Shown in pieces: positions 22,587 to 34,755 of a stretch of DNA of 64,000 bases. The position numbers and the translations under genes are program-made. The notes beneath the pieces are model-generated. The model was not told the origin of the DNA, searched no databases, and worked only from the letters and a program-made list of their open reading frames with translations. Numbering within the stretch: the stretch's first letter is position 1; the number at the start of each line of letters is the position of its first letter. The stretch comes from Brevipalpus yothersi (taxonomy: Eukaryota > Arthropoda > Arachnida > Trombidiformes > Tenuipalpidae). The DNA lies in the NCBI GenBank assembly GCA_003956705.1, contig QZCP01000146.1:1-64000 (forward strand). Direction: 5' to 3'.

Positions 22587-24146
22587 TCAACTTTCTCTTC
22601 GATGATAGCCACATCGTTCTCCTCTTACCACACTAATCAACAGTGATTTGAGTACTCGAACATCTCTCTCAAGAGTTTCAACATTATTTTTGAATTGAGC
22701 ATTTCTTGCCCTCAAATCTTTCTCCTCTTGCTGTAAATTGGTCAACTTTTCCTTCTTAGTTGGCCGAGATCGTCTAGTTGATGAGCCTTCTATACCAGTT
22801 TGATTGCGACTACATGAACCACTGGGTTGATCATTTCGAAGCATATTGTGGACCAATTGATTGGGTGAATCTCGATAATGATCTTGAGTGGATGATTGTT
22901 GGCTAGAACAATTGGATGGACTCGGACTGGGAATAGATGAGACCGATGGTCGTCCTCGAATTCTTGGTGTCGATTGATGGGGCATGGATGGCGATGATGA
23001 TGCCATCGGTGCCGGTGACTCTGTTGATCCACGAGAATAATGATCATCAACCACGGTGGGTACCATTGTACCCTGATACAATGGTGGCGGTGGTCGTGAT
23101 GGAGTCAATTCTGTATAATTGCTGGCCAAACTGGTGGTCGGTGAATATGATGAGGAGTCCAATTGGCGATTATATTGACCAGCAGTGAAAGATGTGTAAG
23201 AAGTGTTTGTTCCACTACCACTGGATGACCGGTGTTGGTGAGATGTTGATGCCGATGTGTTAGGATAAACGGACCCGGTATTTGTGTATGCTGATGTGGA
23301 TGGGGAAGTGGATGGTGTGAAAATGGATGAGGACAGAGATCGATTTTGTGGTGAATTGCTACTGGCCATTGATTGTTGCTGTTGTTGGCCTAAATATATT
23401 GAAGAATTCACGAATGTCATTTTGGTAAGATTATCATGATGATGCTCAGAGGAAGGATAGGATGGTGAAGAGGAAGAGGTTGTTGATACGTGTTGGGAGG
23501 GAGAAGATGTGGAGGCGGTGGTTTGATCAGAATCATTTTGTTGAGTGAAATCATAGGTATCTTGAAATCCAGTCAAATCGGTAGGATGAGGAGGAAATAA
23601 TGGACCGCCTAGGGCGATAGACGAATTTTCTGATATTACCGGTGTGGTCAGTGAATCGGTGTTGGCCATATCGTGAGATGATATGGATGGAATAAGCAAT
23701 CGTCGTGATGATGATGCCGAAGATCGATGTTCAGATCGATCATCCATTTCTTCGTCAAATAACGATGTGGATGTTGATGCAACTGGTGATGCGGATAACT
23801 TGATTCGTCGACTGTTGGGCACACGAAAAATATTGCCAAAATCACCGTGATTTGAATAATTAGTGTTGAAAGGTGATGGAGCTGAAAGACTTTCCTCAAG
23901 TGTGGGAAAAGGTTTCACTTCATCCGATGGTGTTTTGAGTTGATCAAAGAAACCAACGTCAATCTGCTCGTCAATCGTCAGATCTCGTATGTATTGATCT
24001 GATTCCAGTGACGATGAACCGTCCGATTCCAATGAGCCTGATATAATTTTTGATGGATCTTTGAACAGATCCCGACGAATGCTTCCACTAACGTACTGAT
24101 GAGGTGTAAGGTCCAAGTTCAGTTCACTGTTATTGAAGAACAACAT
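22587..24146 (-). CDS. bZIP transcription factor of ATF4-like type with atypical basic region
   Basis: A single exon of 519 residues from the first ATG at 24146. The N-terminal region is acidic (SLESDGSSSLESD, then LTIDEQIDVGFFDQLKT), as in activation domains. A long Ser/Thr/Pro-rich middle follows. At the C terminus is a perfect leucine zipper: d-position residues L, L, F, L, L every seven residues in the stretch from KLTNLQQEEKDLRARNAQF to VRVLKSLL, with an Asn at a central a position. Just before it is STRRSRPTKKEK, where the basic region should be. The zipper most resembles ATF4/CREB-type factors. The invariant Asn eight residues before the last basic-region Arg is not there (Glu sits at that place), so DNA binding may be changed or need a partner. 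A 23-codon upstream frame precedes the ATG. Confidence 0.6.
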   Translation of the reverse strand: MLFFNNSELNLDLTPHQYVSGSIRRDLFKDPSKIISGSLESDGSSSLESDQYIRDLTIDEQIDVGFFDQLKTPSDEVKPFPTLEESLSAPSPFNTNYSNHGDFGNIFRVPNSRRIKLSASPVASTSTSLFDEEMDDRSEHRSSASSSRRLLIPSISSHDMANTDSLTTPVISENSSIALGGPLFPPHPTDLTGFQDTYDFTQQNDSDQTTASTSSPSQHVSTTSSSSPSYPSSEHHHDNLTKMTFVNSSIYLGQQQQQSMASSNSPQNRSLSSSIFTPSTSPSTSAYTNTGSVYPNTSASTSHQHRSSSGSGTNTSYTSFTAGQYNRQLDSSSYSPTTSLASNYTELTPSRPPPPLYQGTMVPTVVDDHYSRGSTESPAPMASSSPSMPHQSTPRIRGRPSVSSIPSPSPSNCSSQQSSTQDHYRDSPNQLVHNMLRNDQPSGSCSRNQTGIEGSSTRRSRPTKKEKLTNLQQEEKDLRARNAQFKNNVETLERDVRVLKSLLISVVRGERCGYHRRES

Positions 24147-24205
24147 TATCTTTTCGGTCAAAGATAGATGATTTAATATTATTTGTTTGTCTAGTTGAAT
24201 GTAGC

Positions 24206-24277
24206 TCAAATCAACTTATAACCAACAATAACTGGTATCAGTTGACTGGTAACGTGTGTGATTACTTGGAAATTCAT
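24206..24277 (-). promoter_or_regulatory. Upstream open reading frame before the bZIP gene
   Basis: An ATG at 24277 opens a 23-codon frame ending at a TGA at 24206, 59 bases before the bZIP ATG at 24146. ATF4-class mRNAs are controlled by upstream frames that respond to eIF2-alpha phosphorylation, so this layout fits. Whether the transcript extends this far upstream is not known. Confidence 0.35.
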
Positions 24278-24997
24278 TTGCTATTATGATCAAAAGAGCG
24301 AAAAATAAAAGACTTTCAAAGTGAAGATGTGAGAGAGGAACGAAAAACTTTCGCCAAAAGTGTTGTTTATGTATGTGAGAAAGCCAGTAAAAGATGACAA
24401 CAAAGTTCAAGCAATCTTAATGTAATGCGCTAACGGGTAATCAAATGATGATGATTCGATGTATTTTGGATGAGCAAACTTTGTCCACAGATAGTAATAT
24501 GAATATTTTTTTTTCTCAATATGATCAAAGTAAATCAATCACACGAACAATGCACACAGAACAGAAACAGATGATGAAGAAAGAGAAGAAGTAGAAGAAG
24601 AAGAAGATATACCAGAACGTCACTTGCACAACGTGAGTTTGAAAAGAAGAGAAGAGACAGACAAGATCGCCTCAAATTGTCTCTCTTTCGATTTGATGTG
24701 TCTCTGGTGAAGGCAAGCAGTAAAGTGAACTTCAACAGTAATCAACGTTAAAATATATCTGTATCAAGTATGTAGATGTAGATGTATATGTATGTGATGT
24801 ATAAACAATAATATTTCACAAATGTATATAAACGAAGTGTGTGGAAAAAATGAACAAGTGTACAGCTCACAACGCCGAGTTCGTTTAATACTGAAAAATT
24901 TAGCCTGCTCTCTTTTGTTTCTCTCTCTTTCTCTCTCTCTCTTGGCTCTCTTGACTCACTTGCTCTCTCTCTCTTCTTTCCCCTTTTGTTACTCTCT

Positions 24998-25000
<3 letters not shown>

Positions 25001-25032
<32 letters not shown>
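25001..25032. repeat. (CT)16 microsatellite in a CT-rich cluster
   Basis: A CT run that closes a CT-rich cluster from about 24918. It is followed at about 25072-25091 by a GA run, so opposite-sense tracts lie within 50 bases of each other. Confidence 0.9.
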
Positions 25033-25033
<1 letters not shown>

Positions 25034-26344
25034 TTAACCAATAAAACCATGAATGACGTCATTCAGCTTAAGAGAGAGGGAGAGAGAGACTCTCTCGTCC
25101 AATCGTAATTCATGATGCAACTTTTTTCCAAGAATCGGTATTACTCTCTCTTTCTCTCTCCTCTTCTTGCTTTCTTTTTTCCCCCCTTCACGAGGAGATG
25201 ATACATAAGGGGGATGAGAAGGGAAAGAAAATGATACTCAAGAGAAAAAAGCTCTCTCTCTGTACCAACTTTACTGTATTATGGTGTATTGTGGTGAGCT
25301 GTTGAGGATCCCAAAAAACCATGAGCCTACCGGCCTCCTGGTCAGTTTTTCTCTTTCTCTCTCCCTCTCTCTCTCGGACATCGGAAGAGAAAAGAGGGTG
25401 GAGAGAGAGAGAGAGAGAGAAAGAAAGCTCTTCATCAATGGGATAGTAAGTTCCGGTGAAGATTAGTGACACTTAGGAGAGAGAGAGAGAGTTGAGAGAG
25501 AGTGATTTATTTTGATTAGCCATAGGCAGAAGGTTTGCCTGTTACTGGTTGTACAAAAATCGAGAGAGAGAGAAAGATTCCAAGAATTGGTGTCAACATT
25601 GGGTTCACACTCATTGTCTTCATCCAATCGATATCTTGTTATTTTGTTGAGCAAACACACTTTATTGTGAATCTTTTAGCAACTACCATCTCATTTTGGC
25701 GAAAAATGAACACTTGAAAGAAAATATCGCACTTTAAGCTCACCTATGGACCATTTAGTCATTTTTCTCGAGAATTTTACTTCCCATTCAAAGTGATCCG
25801 ATTGTTCAATATAATCACTTGAGGGACGTGAGAAAAGGTAATCTACATAAGCTACATAAGCTTTCCAATGACTAATAGTATGCAAATTATTTCCTACATT
25901 CAATCATTCAAATGGTCAAACTGATGCTATCTATCATCTTATCACAAAGATTCATGAGTGTAAAATGTATCCACATTCCAAATATATCGGAAAATTATCG
26001 AACAACCGGAAAAATGGACTTCTAGGCCCACCCTTTTACCATGCGCTTTGGAAGAGAAGTATTCAAAACTTTTTGGCCAAGAAAAAGGAATGACGTTAAT
26101 ATGGATGACCATCGAGGCCATAGTTGAGGCCATGTTCGAGTGGAATAAGTGAGGGAACACACATCGTTCACCGTGGCCATGTGGCTCAGTTGCTTAATTT
26201 TAGTTCAACAGAGCGTTAATATAGAAAGAATAAGAGAGAGAGAGAAATAAAGACAGATAGACAGAAGGCAAAAGGTAAGCTCAGCTTCTTTGAATTCCAG
26301 GTCACGGCGTGTATTGACGTCAAACGGATTTTACGAAAAAAAAA

Positions 26345-26347
<3 letters not shown>

Positions 26348-26386
<39 letters not shown>
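26348..26386. repeat. (CT)19 microsatellite
   Basis: A perfect CT run of about 39 bases, about 120 bases after a short GA run at 26232-26245. Confidence 0.95.
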
Positions 26387-26388
<2 letters not shown>

Positions 26389-27402
26389 TAATCGCGCTTT
26401 GGAATGCCTTTAGCAATTCTTCTCTTCCTTCGGCGATCGGAAAAGATTTGGAAGAATGGTGATTATAATTATCAATTTTGTACTACTACTTGTGTATTAA
26501 TGTGAATACCAAATGACGCACATATGATAATGATCGGTGGACACATGATCTCCACTTCTTTTTTCGATTCTATCTGTTAATTTTATTGAAATTTTACAAT
26601 GGCATGTATAAATTGTTAAATAATATTGGTATACAATTTGAAGGAGTTATTAATGTTGATTTAATTGAGCTATCAGAGAAGGTTAGACGGATATTGGACT
26701 TGTTGATGAAATTAGGATTTTCTCATTTCGATGAGAGAAAAATATTGAACTACATCTTGTATGTGTCTATTCTTATCAGCCCTTTTAATAGATTGGAAAT
26801 TACATTTCTTCATGATGCTCATGGTAGAGAAAGTGTCAAGAGCCCAAAGTGTTATCTTAAATGAATTTTTGCTTCATTGATTATGTTTTTCTAATGAATG
26901 TAATTTCCAAGATCAAAAAAGCCCTTTTCTCGATTGCATGGAAAACCCACTTGGATATCCTGTATCGATATATCTCGATACACCATTTATACATATTCAC
27001 AATCAGGCAATTTTGATGATTTTTAAATACGTCGATCGTCGATGTCGTCAGCAGCATCTTCTCTCTCTCTCTCTTCTTCACGCGTACTTACACCTTCTCA
27101 CACGTTTCAGCCGCTGTTGGTTTAACATTCCGCTTCCGCATCCGTTTAGGTATGAGGATTATTGTTTTTATTATATATTTTATCGTGATTGTTATTGTTA
27201 TGGTTTCTCAACATGAAATTTTACAATCAACACTCTAGAAATGATATCTCTTTAACCAGTCTGGCGAGAAAAAGAATGTACAAACTTTCACTCTCTATCA
27301 GTACTATTGAACATGTAACAGTACTTAACGCCGTTTCTTGTTCTCTTTCTCTTTCTCTTTGTTGTTCTGATAGAATGAGAATTGCGGTATAATTGATGCA
27401 AT

Positions 27403-27415
<13 letters not shown>

Positions 27416-27458
<43 letters not shown>
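27416..27458. repeat. (GA)21 microsatellite
   Basis: A perfect GA run of about 43 bases, preceded at 27342-27360 by an imperfect CTTT/CT stretch. Confidence 0.95.
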
Positions 27459-27461
<3 letters not shown>

Positions 27462-28654
27462 CTGTCAGCCTCTTATGACGATGGGAATAAAGTGAATATG
27501 AAATTGAACAAAATTTTCTCGTGCAAACTGTTTTGTGCAAACTTGCTGTTTTAGCAACAATCATGTAGTAGTAGGCGCGATTAAGCGAACAGTAGAAGAA
27601 AAGGAACTAGTAAAATGATTCCTTGGCAGAGAGGAGCAAATATTCATGGACATTCAGTATCTGGGTGATATTATCTTCCAGAACACACATAGAACTCTAT
27701 TTTTCTGTCTCTCTTTAGATCTCTTTTTCTATTCCACTTATGACAATTCCAACTTGAAATCTTAAACCTTGACGTTCATCAAGCAACTATATCATATCTC
27801 TTTCTTCCCTCAAGATTTGGGAAAAAGTTTAGCATGATATATATGCATACTAGAGTCATAAGGTGAAGAAGAGAGATTAACTATCATAATGTGTTACCAA
27901 AAAAATAGGTAATCCCTATGGTCTCGGAGGATTCAAAGGGATGGAAGTGTATGACATGGGAGAGAGACGATGTTCCCTGGATTTTTTGATTGCACCAAAT
28001 CTCTGAATTTTCTGTAAGTATTAGCAACATCAATTTGAGGACAATAATTGAATGAATTCCGGGTCCATTAGAAGTTTGGATTATCCAATGGATCATTCAT
28101 GATGGTGATGACCATCCATTCGATTTTCATGTACAAGTGTTCACATGGATTTATGAGTTTATGGATGACTGGTCATCATGCATATATGCAAAATTTTTAC
28201 ACCAAAATCGATATTTTGTCATGCAAAAGGAGGAAAGATTGTTCATCATGATGAACACATGAAGTGGCAAACTTTTGCCATCAGAATGTTGAGAATCATT
28301 TTTTTCACCCATCCGATTGGTGAAATATTGGCAAACTATGATTTACTTGAATTTTTCATCCTCATATTTATCATTCCCAAATTAATTAACCTCGAATGAT
28401 GAAACCAAGAGTGAACATTTTCTCTCCAAAAAGTATTCATCCAAAATTACATCTTTGCTTCCTTCTTTTCTTCTTCTTTATTATGTCACTCTTTTTTCCA
28501 TTGCCGTTGACTGATCCAAGTCAGCTCACTCAGCAAACCCATTCAGATGAACTTCTTAATATGCTTGTAATCTCTTCAATATCTATCATCATCCTATCCC
28601 ACGATCAGATTATCTCTTTCATGGTAATTAATAGTGCACAATTTGTCATGAGAA

Positions 28655-28655
<1 letters not shown>

Positions 28656-28689
<34 letters not shown>

Positions 28690-28708
28690 GAGAGAGAGAG
28701 AGAGAGAG
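28656..28708. repeat. Interrupted GA/GATA microsatellite
   Basis: A GA run with three GATA-type interruptions (AGATAGAGATAGAGATAGAG) in the middle, so it is a compound repeat. Confidence 0.9.
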
Positions 28709-29230
28709 CGAGGAAGAAAGAAGAAAAAGTGAGGAATGAAGTTGAAGACATTATCACTTTGACATCTCAACTCAAACAGTGGCTTCGATATCATCTTGGA
28801 GAAATCCGAAAATTTCCAGACAGCAGCTCATCTCTTGAATTCCCATGATAAATAGTCAAAATATTCTAGGCCATAGAGATTTTCCACCTAAAAATTGCCA
28901 TCAGTTCATTATACACACCAAAATGATGTCTATTCCATCAAACTTTCACCCATCATCAATATATTCCCCTAGGCTCCAGCTTACACCATACTCTCTCGAT
29001 TTGTGCACAAGTTGTACTTGAAATTTTGTTCTCTCTCTCTCTCTCTCTCTCTTTGAGATGAATCTTATTCCAAAAAACTGATTCAAAATGGGCCAAGAGC
29101 CAGAAAAATTTTAGCATGCTACGACCCAGAGGATTATGAGGCTCATGTGGTTGGTGATAAGTTTGGCGGTTGTTGTTGATGGAGTGAAGTTGTTTGCGGA
29201 TTTGTAATGAAATGAAAGTTAGTTAGTTTG

Positions 29231-29262
<32 letters not shown>

Positions 29263-31705
29263 TGACAATCAGAGAAGAGAAAAATGAGTTCAGCGATTTT
29301 CGAGAACACTGGTTATGTACATCAATGATTTGAATAAGGTTACGAGAATCATCTTGAACAATCTATATTGCCTTGAATTGAGTTTTCTCACACTTTTGGA
29401 TGATCAAATCTCTTAAATATAGCATCTGTCTGCTTCAGTGGAGAATTTTTTTTTATTAATTGAGCGACAATCCAATTAGACTAGCCCACAAGTATCAGCG
29501 GCACAATAAGTATATGTTCCTATTTCGACCAGATGATGTAACAGATAGTGAGAATCTGCTGTATTCTCTTATCTCAATGCATGCTCAGCATCCGCATCGA
29601 ATTTTACCCCCTCTCAATTCTCTCTTGGCTTGTTCTCAATGATGACTCATGATGGATGCTGAGAAAGTGTATGAAGACGCAAACACTCAGAATCGGAAGA
29701 TGATGTTAAAGAGAGAAAAAGGAAGAGTAAGGGAGAGAGATACAAAGAGTGAATCATGATGGAACTTTATCAGACTTGAAGGGAGACAGCTTCATTGATC
29801 CCTGACCAAGATGTGTGTGTAGGTTAGGTTAGCTACTTGTTCAGGGGTGTTCAGCATACACATAAACACATTCTGGAAGAAGAACAAGAAGATTGGTGCA
29901 GCAAGAGAAAAAAAGTAAGGCTTATTCATCCCTTTAAGTGTTTTCGTTCGAGGATGATTCCGGGAATTCCGAATATCGATCCATGTTTCACTTGACTCGA
30001 TCGTTTTTCTAAGTCATTGTTCGTTCATTTATTGATGGTCTTTTTTTCCAAGAATTTTGCCCCATCAAGTCAATGCTGGGAGGTTCGATTTTCGATCAGT
30101 ATCACAGTCTCTGTATACAAATCATTTCATAGGAAAATATACATATACACACAATCCATGTGTTAATGATCAAGTGTATCTACCTTCGTGATAGTCTCTC
30201 TCTCTCTCTTCACTAAAAGTGAACGATCGTTGAGACGAAAGAAACGTGCAAGTAGTGAGGCAATTATCTTGACTCGTCAATGGGGTGGCGGACTGGCCAG
30301 AAATTAGGAAATCAATTGCTTAAGATGCTCGCTGATATGAGCGTTTAAGGGTTTTCCAAGATTAAAATAGTAGTTGTGTCAGGAGGCAAATGAGCATAAA
30401 ATTACATAAATAAGTTATGCTGATGAGAACTCAGTCTTTCCTGTACGTTCTCTCACTGACAATTTTCGGTTCTACTTCACCTTTTTCTTTCATAAGATTC
30501 TGGACCGTTTCGATGGATGAACCTATTCGACACAAGTAATAGGATAGAGTGACTTACCTACTCTTTAATCGATAAGAAAATCAAATCATCGAGGAGCATC
30601 TGAACTCAAATTGTTTTACCACTAGTTTGCGATCCGTTTCCAAAGTTTCACCTATTATTTTCACCATAAAAATTTGACCTGATCTAAGTAAGTGTGGTGC
30701 TCATTGATAGATCTCAGTGAGTAAGTCTAATTTATCTGTGTTATATTGGTTTATGATGGCTTTCTTCTCGGATAAACCAATAAATTCGATTCAAAATAAT
30801 ACATTCGCTAAAAAAGTTTGCAAGTATAGGATGAATTGGTATAGCTTCACAAACACTTAAACCACCGAGATCTTAAGACTACCATTGGACAAAAACGTTA
30901 GGAGAGATGTAATCAATATATTTCCCACTGTAAGGCCTCCAGCGCTAATGAGTGTAGGCGGATTTTAGATTTTAGATCTTTTCTTTTCTGAGAACCTTGT
31001 GGTTAAAGATTTTCGTTTCCTTCAAATTATGGAACTATCTGCCTTCCTGTGAGACCAAGACCAATAGAAAATGCTCTCCCAGAAAACAGTGATTTGCCTA
31101 ATTAATTTGCGAACCTAGATTTTCACACCAGATTATTAAGAGTTAATTAATTGAAAATGCTTCTGATAGATAAAAATTTAGTTGAGAAGAGAGAAGGACG
31201 AAAAAAATGATATTAGTTTCCTGAGATGAAATTTGGAAATATCTTAGCTCTTGACTGGAAATTCCTAATCAAAACTGCTAACTCTTTGACGTCATCTAAT
31301 TTTTTCGACTCTTTAATCTCAATCCACTTCAGTATTCATGGTGAATTCGAATCACATTAAAGACTATTGTGAACAATTAAACTAGTACATCATGAACTCG
31401 AAGAAAGAGCGATGTACCTACTTACTACCGGATATTTTCCCAAAAAATGCTCACTTTTCGACCTAAGTGTTGGTTTTACCAGTAATTAAATCGTCGGATC
31501 CGGTTCACTTTCGAATGCTCAAATTAGAGTATCAAATTTGTACCATCATTTGCGTAAGCAGTAGTCCTCTCTATCCGGGCCAATTTTTTTGATCTCTATC
31601 TTTTTTGATACAACTCCTTTGAGAAAAAGAACCGTCCATGAACTAAGCTATCGATTTTGTGGTGAAATGAACGGGTTTTTCCTGGTTAAATGATTTATTC
31701 GCACT

Positions 31706-31792
31706 TCTCTCTCTCTCTCTCTCTCTCTCAACTCTCGACTCTGGTTCACTGGTGCGAGGCGATAATATCGTTGAAAAAGGTTCTCGAAAGAT

Positions 31793-31845
<53 letters not shown>
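31706..31845. repeat. Opposed CT and GA runs forming a possible hairpin
   Basis: A CT run at 31706-31729 is followed 66 bases later by a GA run at 31796-31845. The two are complementary and could form a stem of about 24 base pairs. Confidence 0.85.
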
Positions 31846-31848
<3 letters not shown>

Positions 31849-32915
31849 ACTGTATCATGAAGAAGAGAGTGAATAAAAGTCGTTTTAGGTCACCATCAGT
31901 AAGCCTGAAAAAAGGTAGACATTGAGTCATAAATAAAGCTTGAGAAGCTGATTAGGGTGGTGAGAGGAGAATACAAAGTGTGAGAAAACAAAAAGCTTAA
32001 ACTCATGTAAATGATTCAAATGATGATTGCTTCCATATACTGTAGTCTGGAATTCCGTAGTTATTATTATCATGACCCGAGGCGAGTATAATTCTAGGGA
32101 AATCAGTCTCTCAAGACTTGATTTAGGGCTGAATTTGTGCTGAAAACTATTCAACACTTCATGGCCAGTTCTGTGAAATTATTGGTTGTATTAGTTTTTT
32201 CATCTTTATAGATCAGAAATGACATGAGCCTCAAATGGTGCCGAGGATCTATGAGGATCGCAGTCCATTAAGAGAGACCATTTGAATTCACCTCGTCATG
32301 AGGGTTTGCAACATTATTCCTTCATGATGGGCACCTAAGATCTTCCATAAAAGTCACATCCACAATGCATCTGTAACAAAATTTTCTTTGAGAATTTCAG
32401 AAATTGATTCGAGTGTGGCCAATGCATGGACATTTATGTCACCGAATGATAAACTATGGAGACTTAAATCTTCCAAAATGAAGATAAGACTGCGGCATAA
32501 AGGAGTGAATTCGTCTATTAATTATTTGCATATTGCTTTTCAAAGGTACAATCGAACTGTTCATCAAAGATAACAGTAATAATGAGTGATCCTATGAATA
32601 ATGTTCAAATTGACTTCTGTCTTGAAAGATATTATATCAGCCAATTTGGAGCTGAGATTCGCAAATTTGGAGTCTGAGAATTGAGCGTTGTATCCTGTCT
32701 AGTTTGTTGTAGAGAAGATGAGGATTCAAAAAATTCACTGGAATACCATGGAAGATATTGATCCAACTCCAGCATAATATTCGATTAATCTTCAAAAGTT
32801 TCTCTCCAAAACCGTAAGAGTCAGGAAAATTGTGCCTGGGAGCAATTTAATGAGACAATATCGTTATCAAGATGATTGTGTTTCGAATTGAAAACTTGTG
32901 AGATAGTGAGAAGCA

Positions 32916-32952
<37 letters not shown>

Positions 32953-33388
32953 AGTAAAGTATAAGTCATTCCGGAAATATTGTATTTATCGTATGTAACT
33001 TAGTATATACCGTTAGCGTTGAGTGTTCTGGGAAACCAATATTTATTATCATATATCAGGACATTCGAAAAGTTGATGATTCAGACCATAAGATCATTCC
33101 ACCTTGCTTTAGGGCCGAAAGGAGAGATAGAGAGAGAGTAGCTTTCAGAAAAATTGATCAGATATGATCAAGCAGACTGTTAAGATGAAGGAGGAGGCGA
33201 TGAGAGGGTGGCTACGCTTAATCACGTGCTCCATACTCACACAGAAAACTCATATGAAATGTTGGAATTCCTAATGAGTCTTGCTATAATTTCAAGAAAT
33301 ATGTACTCTTCTTCTCCTTGCACACAATTTTTCTTTTCACTATTCCATGAGTTATCCGTCCCAATTCACCTTTCTTGCCAGCGGATCA

Positions 33389-33390
<2 letters not shown>

Positions 33391-33426
<36 letters not shown>
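33391..33426. repeat. (GA)17 microsatellite
   Basis: A perfect GA run of about 35 bases. A second run, about 32925-32952, lies about 440 bases upstream. Confidence 0.95.
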
Positions 33427-33427
<1 letters not shown>

Positions 33428-34686
33428 CTGGCTAGTTACAATTTCGATTCCAGGGAGTGTTCCATGAATTCGAAAATGATGGAGTCGAATGTATGTGAGG
33501 CAGTGTGTAATTGTGAATGAAAAAAGTGAGATTCTCTTTCTCTCTCGATCGATATAGTGATCAGGCCGATATGGTTCACATCAAAATGAGTGCAGTTCAA
33601 GTTCATGAACATTCATGATGATGCAATAATGTTCAGTATACTGTATCCCATTTACATGGATCCGACATTGGTCATTGTAACGATCCTGGAAATCTTTGTT
33701 TACGTTAGAGATAGAGGAAGAGGGGAGATCAGAATGGTTACTGGTCACGCAATTCAATAAACAATTTCGGTTTAGACAAGATGAGTGCCTTTGTTAAATG
33801 AGTATGTCATTGTGTAAGGCCAATTTTCACCTCTACCTCCAGTGGTTATCCATATCGATTGGCATCATCATGTGCGAAGAAGAAAAAAAGGTGTCATTAA
33901 ATCGCTTCGCTTTACTAGATCATCTCTCTCTCCCCTCTCTCTCTTTCTCGATTACAGTATGGTTCATTCATCAGAACTCGATCATACGATAATCGGTCTA
34001 GAGGAGACCTTCATTTTACGTAGGGTCCTTGAAAAAATTGATTCTCTAAATGACATGAGAGAAAGAGATTATCCTCATCATTTGGGCGGATCGTAGATAC
34101 AAATCACCATTAAACCAATGACCTAGTGTGGTATGAAAGACGCCCCAGTCAGGTAGAATAATAATATGTAGGCAAGAAAGAGAGAGAGGCTCAGGAGAAG
34201 ATGAATACAAGTCATATTCACCACTTTTTCGATTAGGATTTTCTGATTACTCTCACCAATAGTTTCAATCTAGAGATGAAGAAAGCATAAAATTGAAATT
34301 TGCTGAATACTGCTCACCTCTATTTGAGGGTGTTGGTGAGGCTTTCATGTTTCAAAAAATGAATTTGAAGGAGTATTCAGTCAGTAGTAAACAGTAATCT
34401 TACATTAATTTCCTGTTCTCGTCACCATGGAAGGCTGGAATGAAGAGATGTCCTCTTATCATTCATTTTCCAGGGTAACCAATAATGGTTAGACAGCCTT
34501 AATTAGAGCTTTTCCGACAGGGGAAATATTATTTCCTAGAATTCTAGTTTACTGCATGATACTGATTCTTATTTGTTTTGTCTCGCTGTATCATTCTACT
34601 TTCTCACTCTCTTTCTTTCCCACTGATCCTCAGATTTTGCCTCCCCAATAATTGCCCAGATAAGAGAACCAAGGATTCCACCCTTT

Positions 34687-34688
<2 letters not shown>

Positions 34689-34741
<53 letters not shown>

Positions 34742-34755
34742 AAGAAAGAAAGAAA
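34689..34755. repeat. (AG)25 followed by (AAAG)4
   Basis: A perfect AG run passes directly into a short AAAG tetramer run, making a 67-base polypurine tract. Confidence 0.95.

Noticed and set aside
26586..26864. A 92-codon helix-like plus-strand frame
   Set aside because: It has no well-placed ATG at its start, no recognised family and no clear neighbouring exons; too weak to call.
28396..28848. A 150-codon plus-strand frame with a hydrophobic start and Arg-Glu stretch
   Set aside because: The charged half is encoded by a GA repeat and the rest shows no homology or splice context; chance is more likely.
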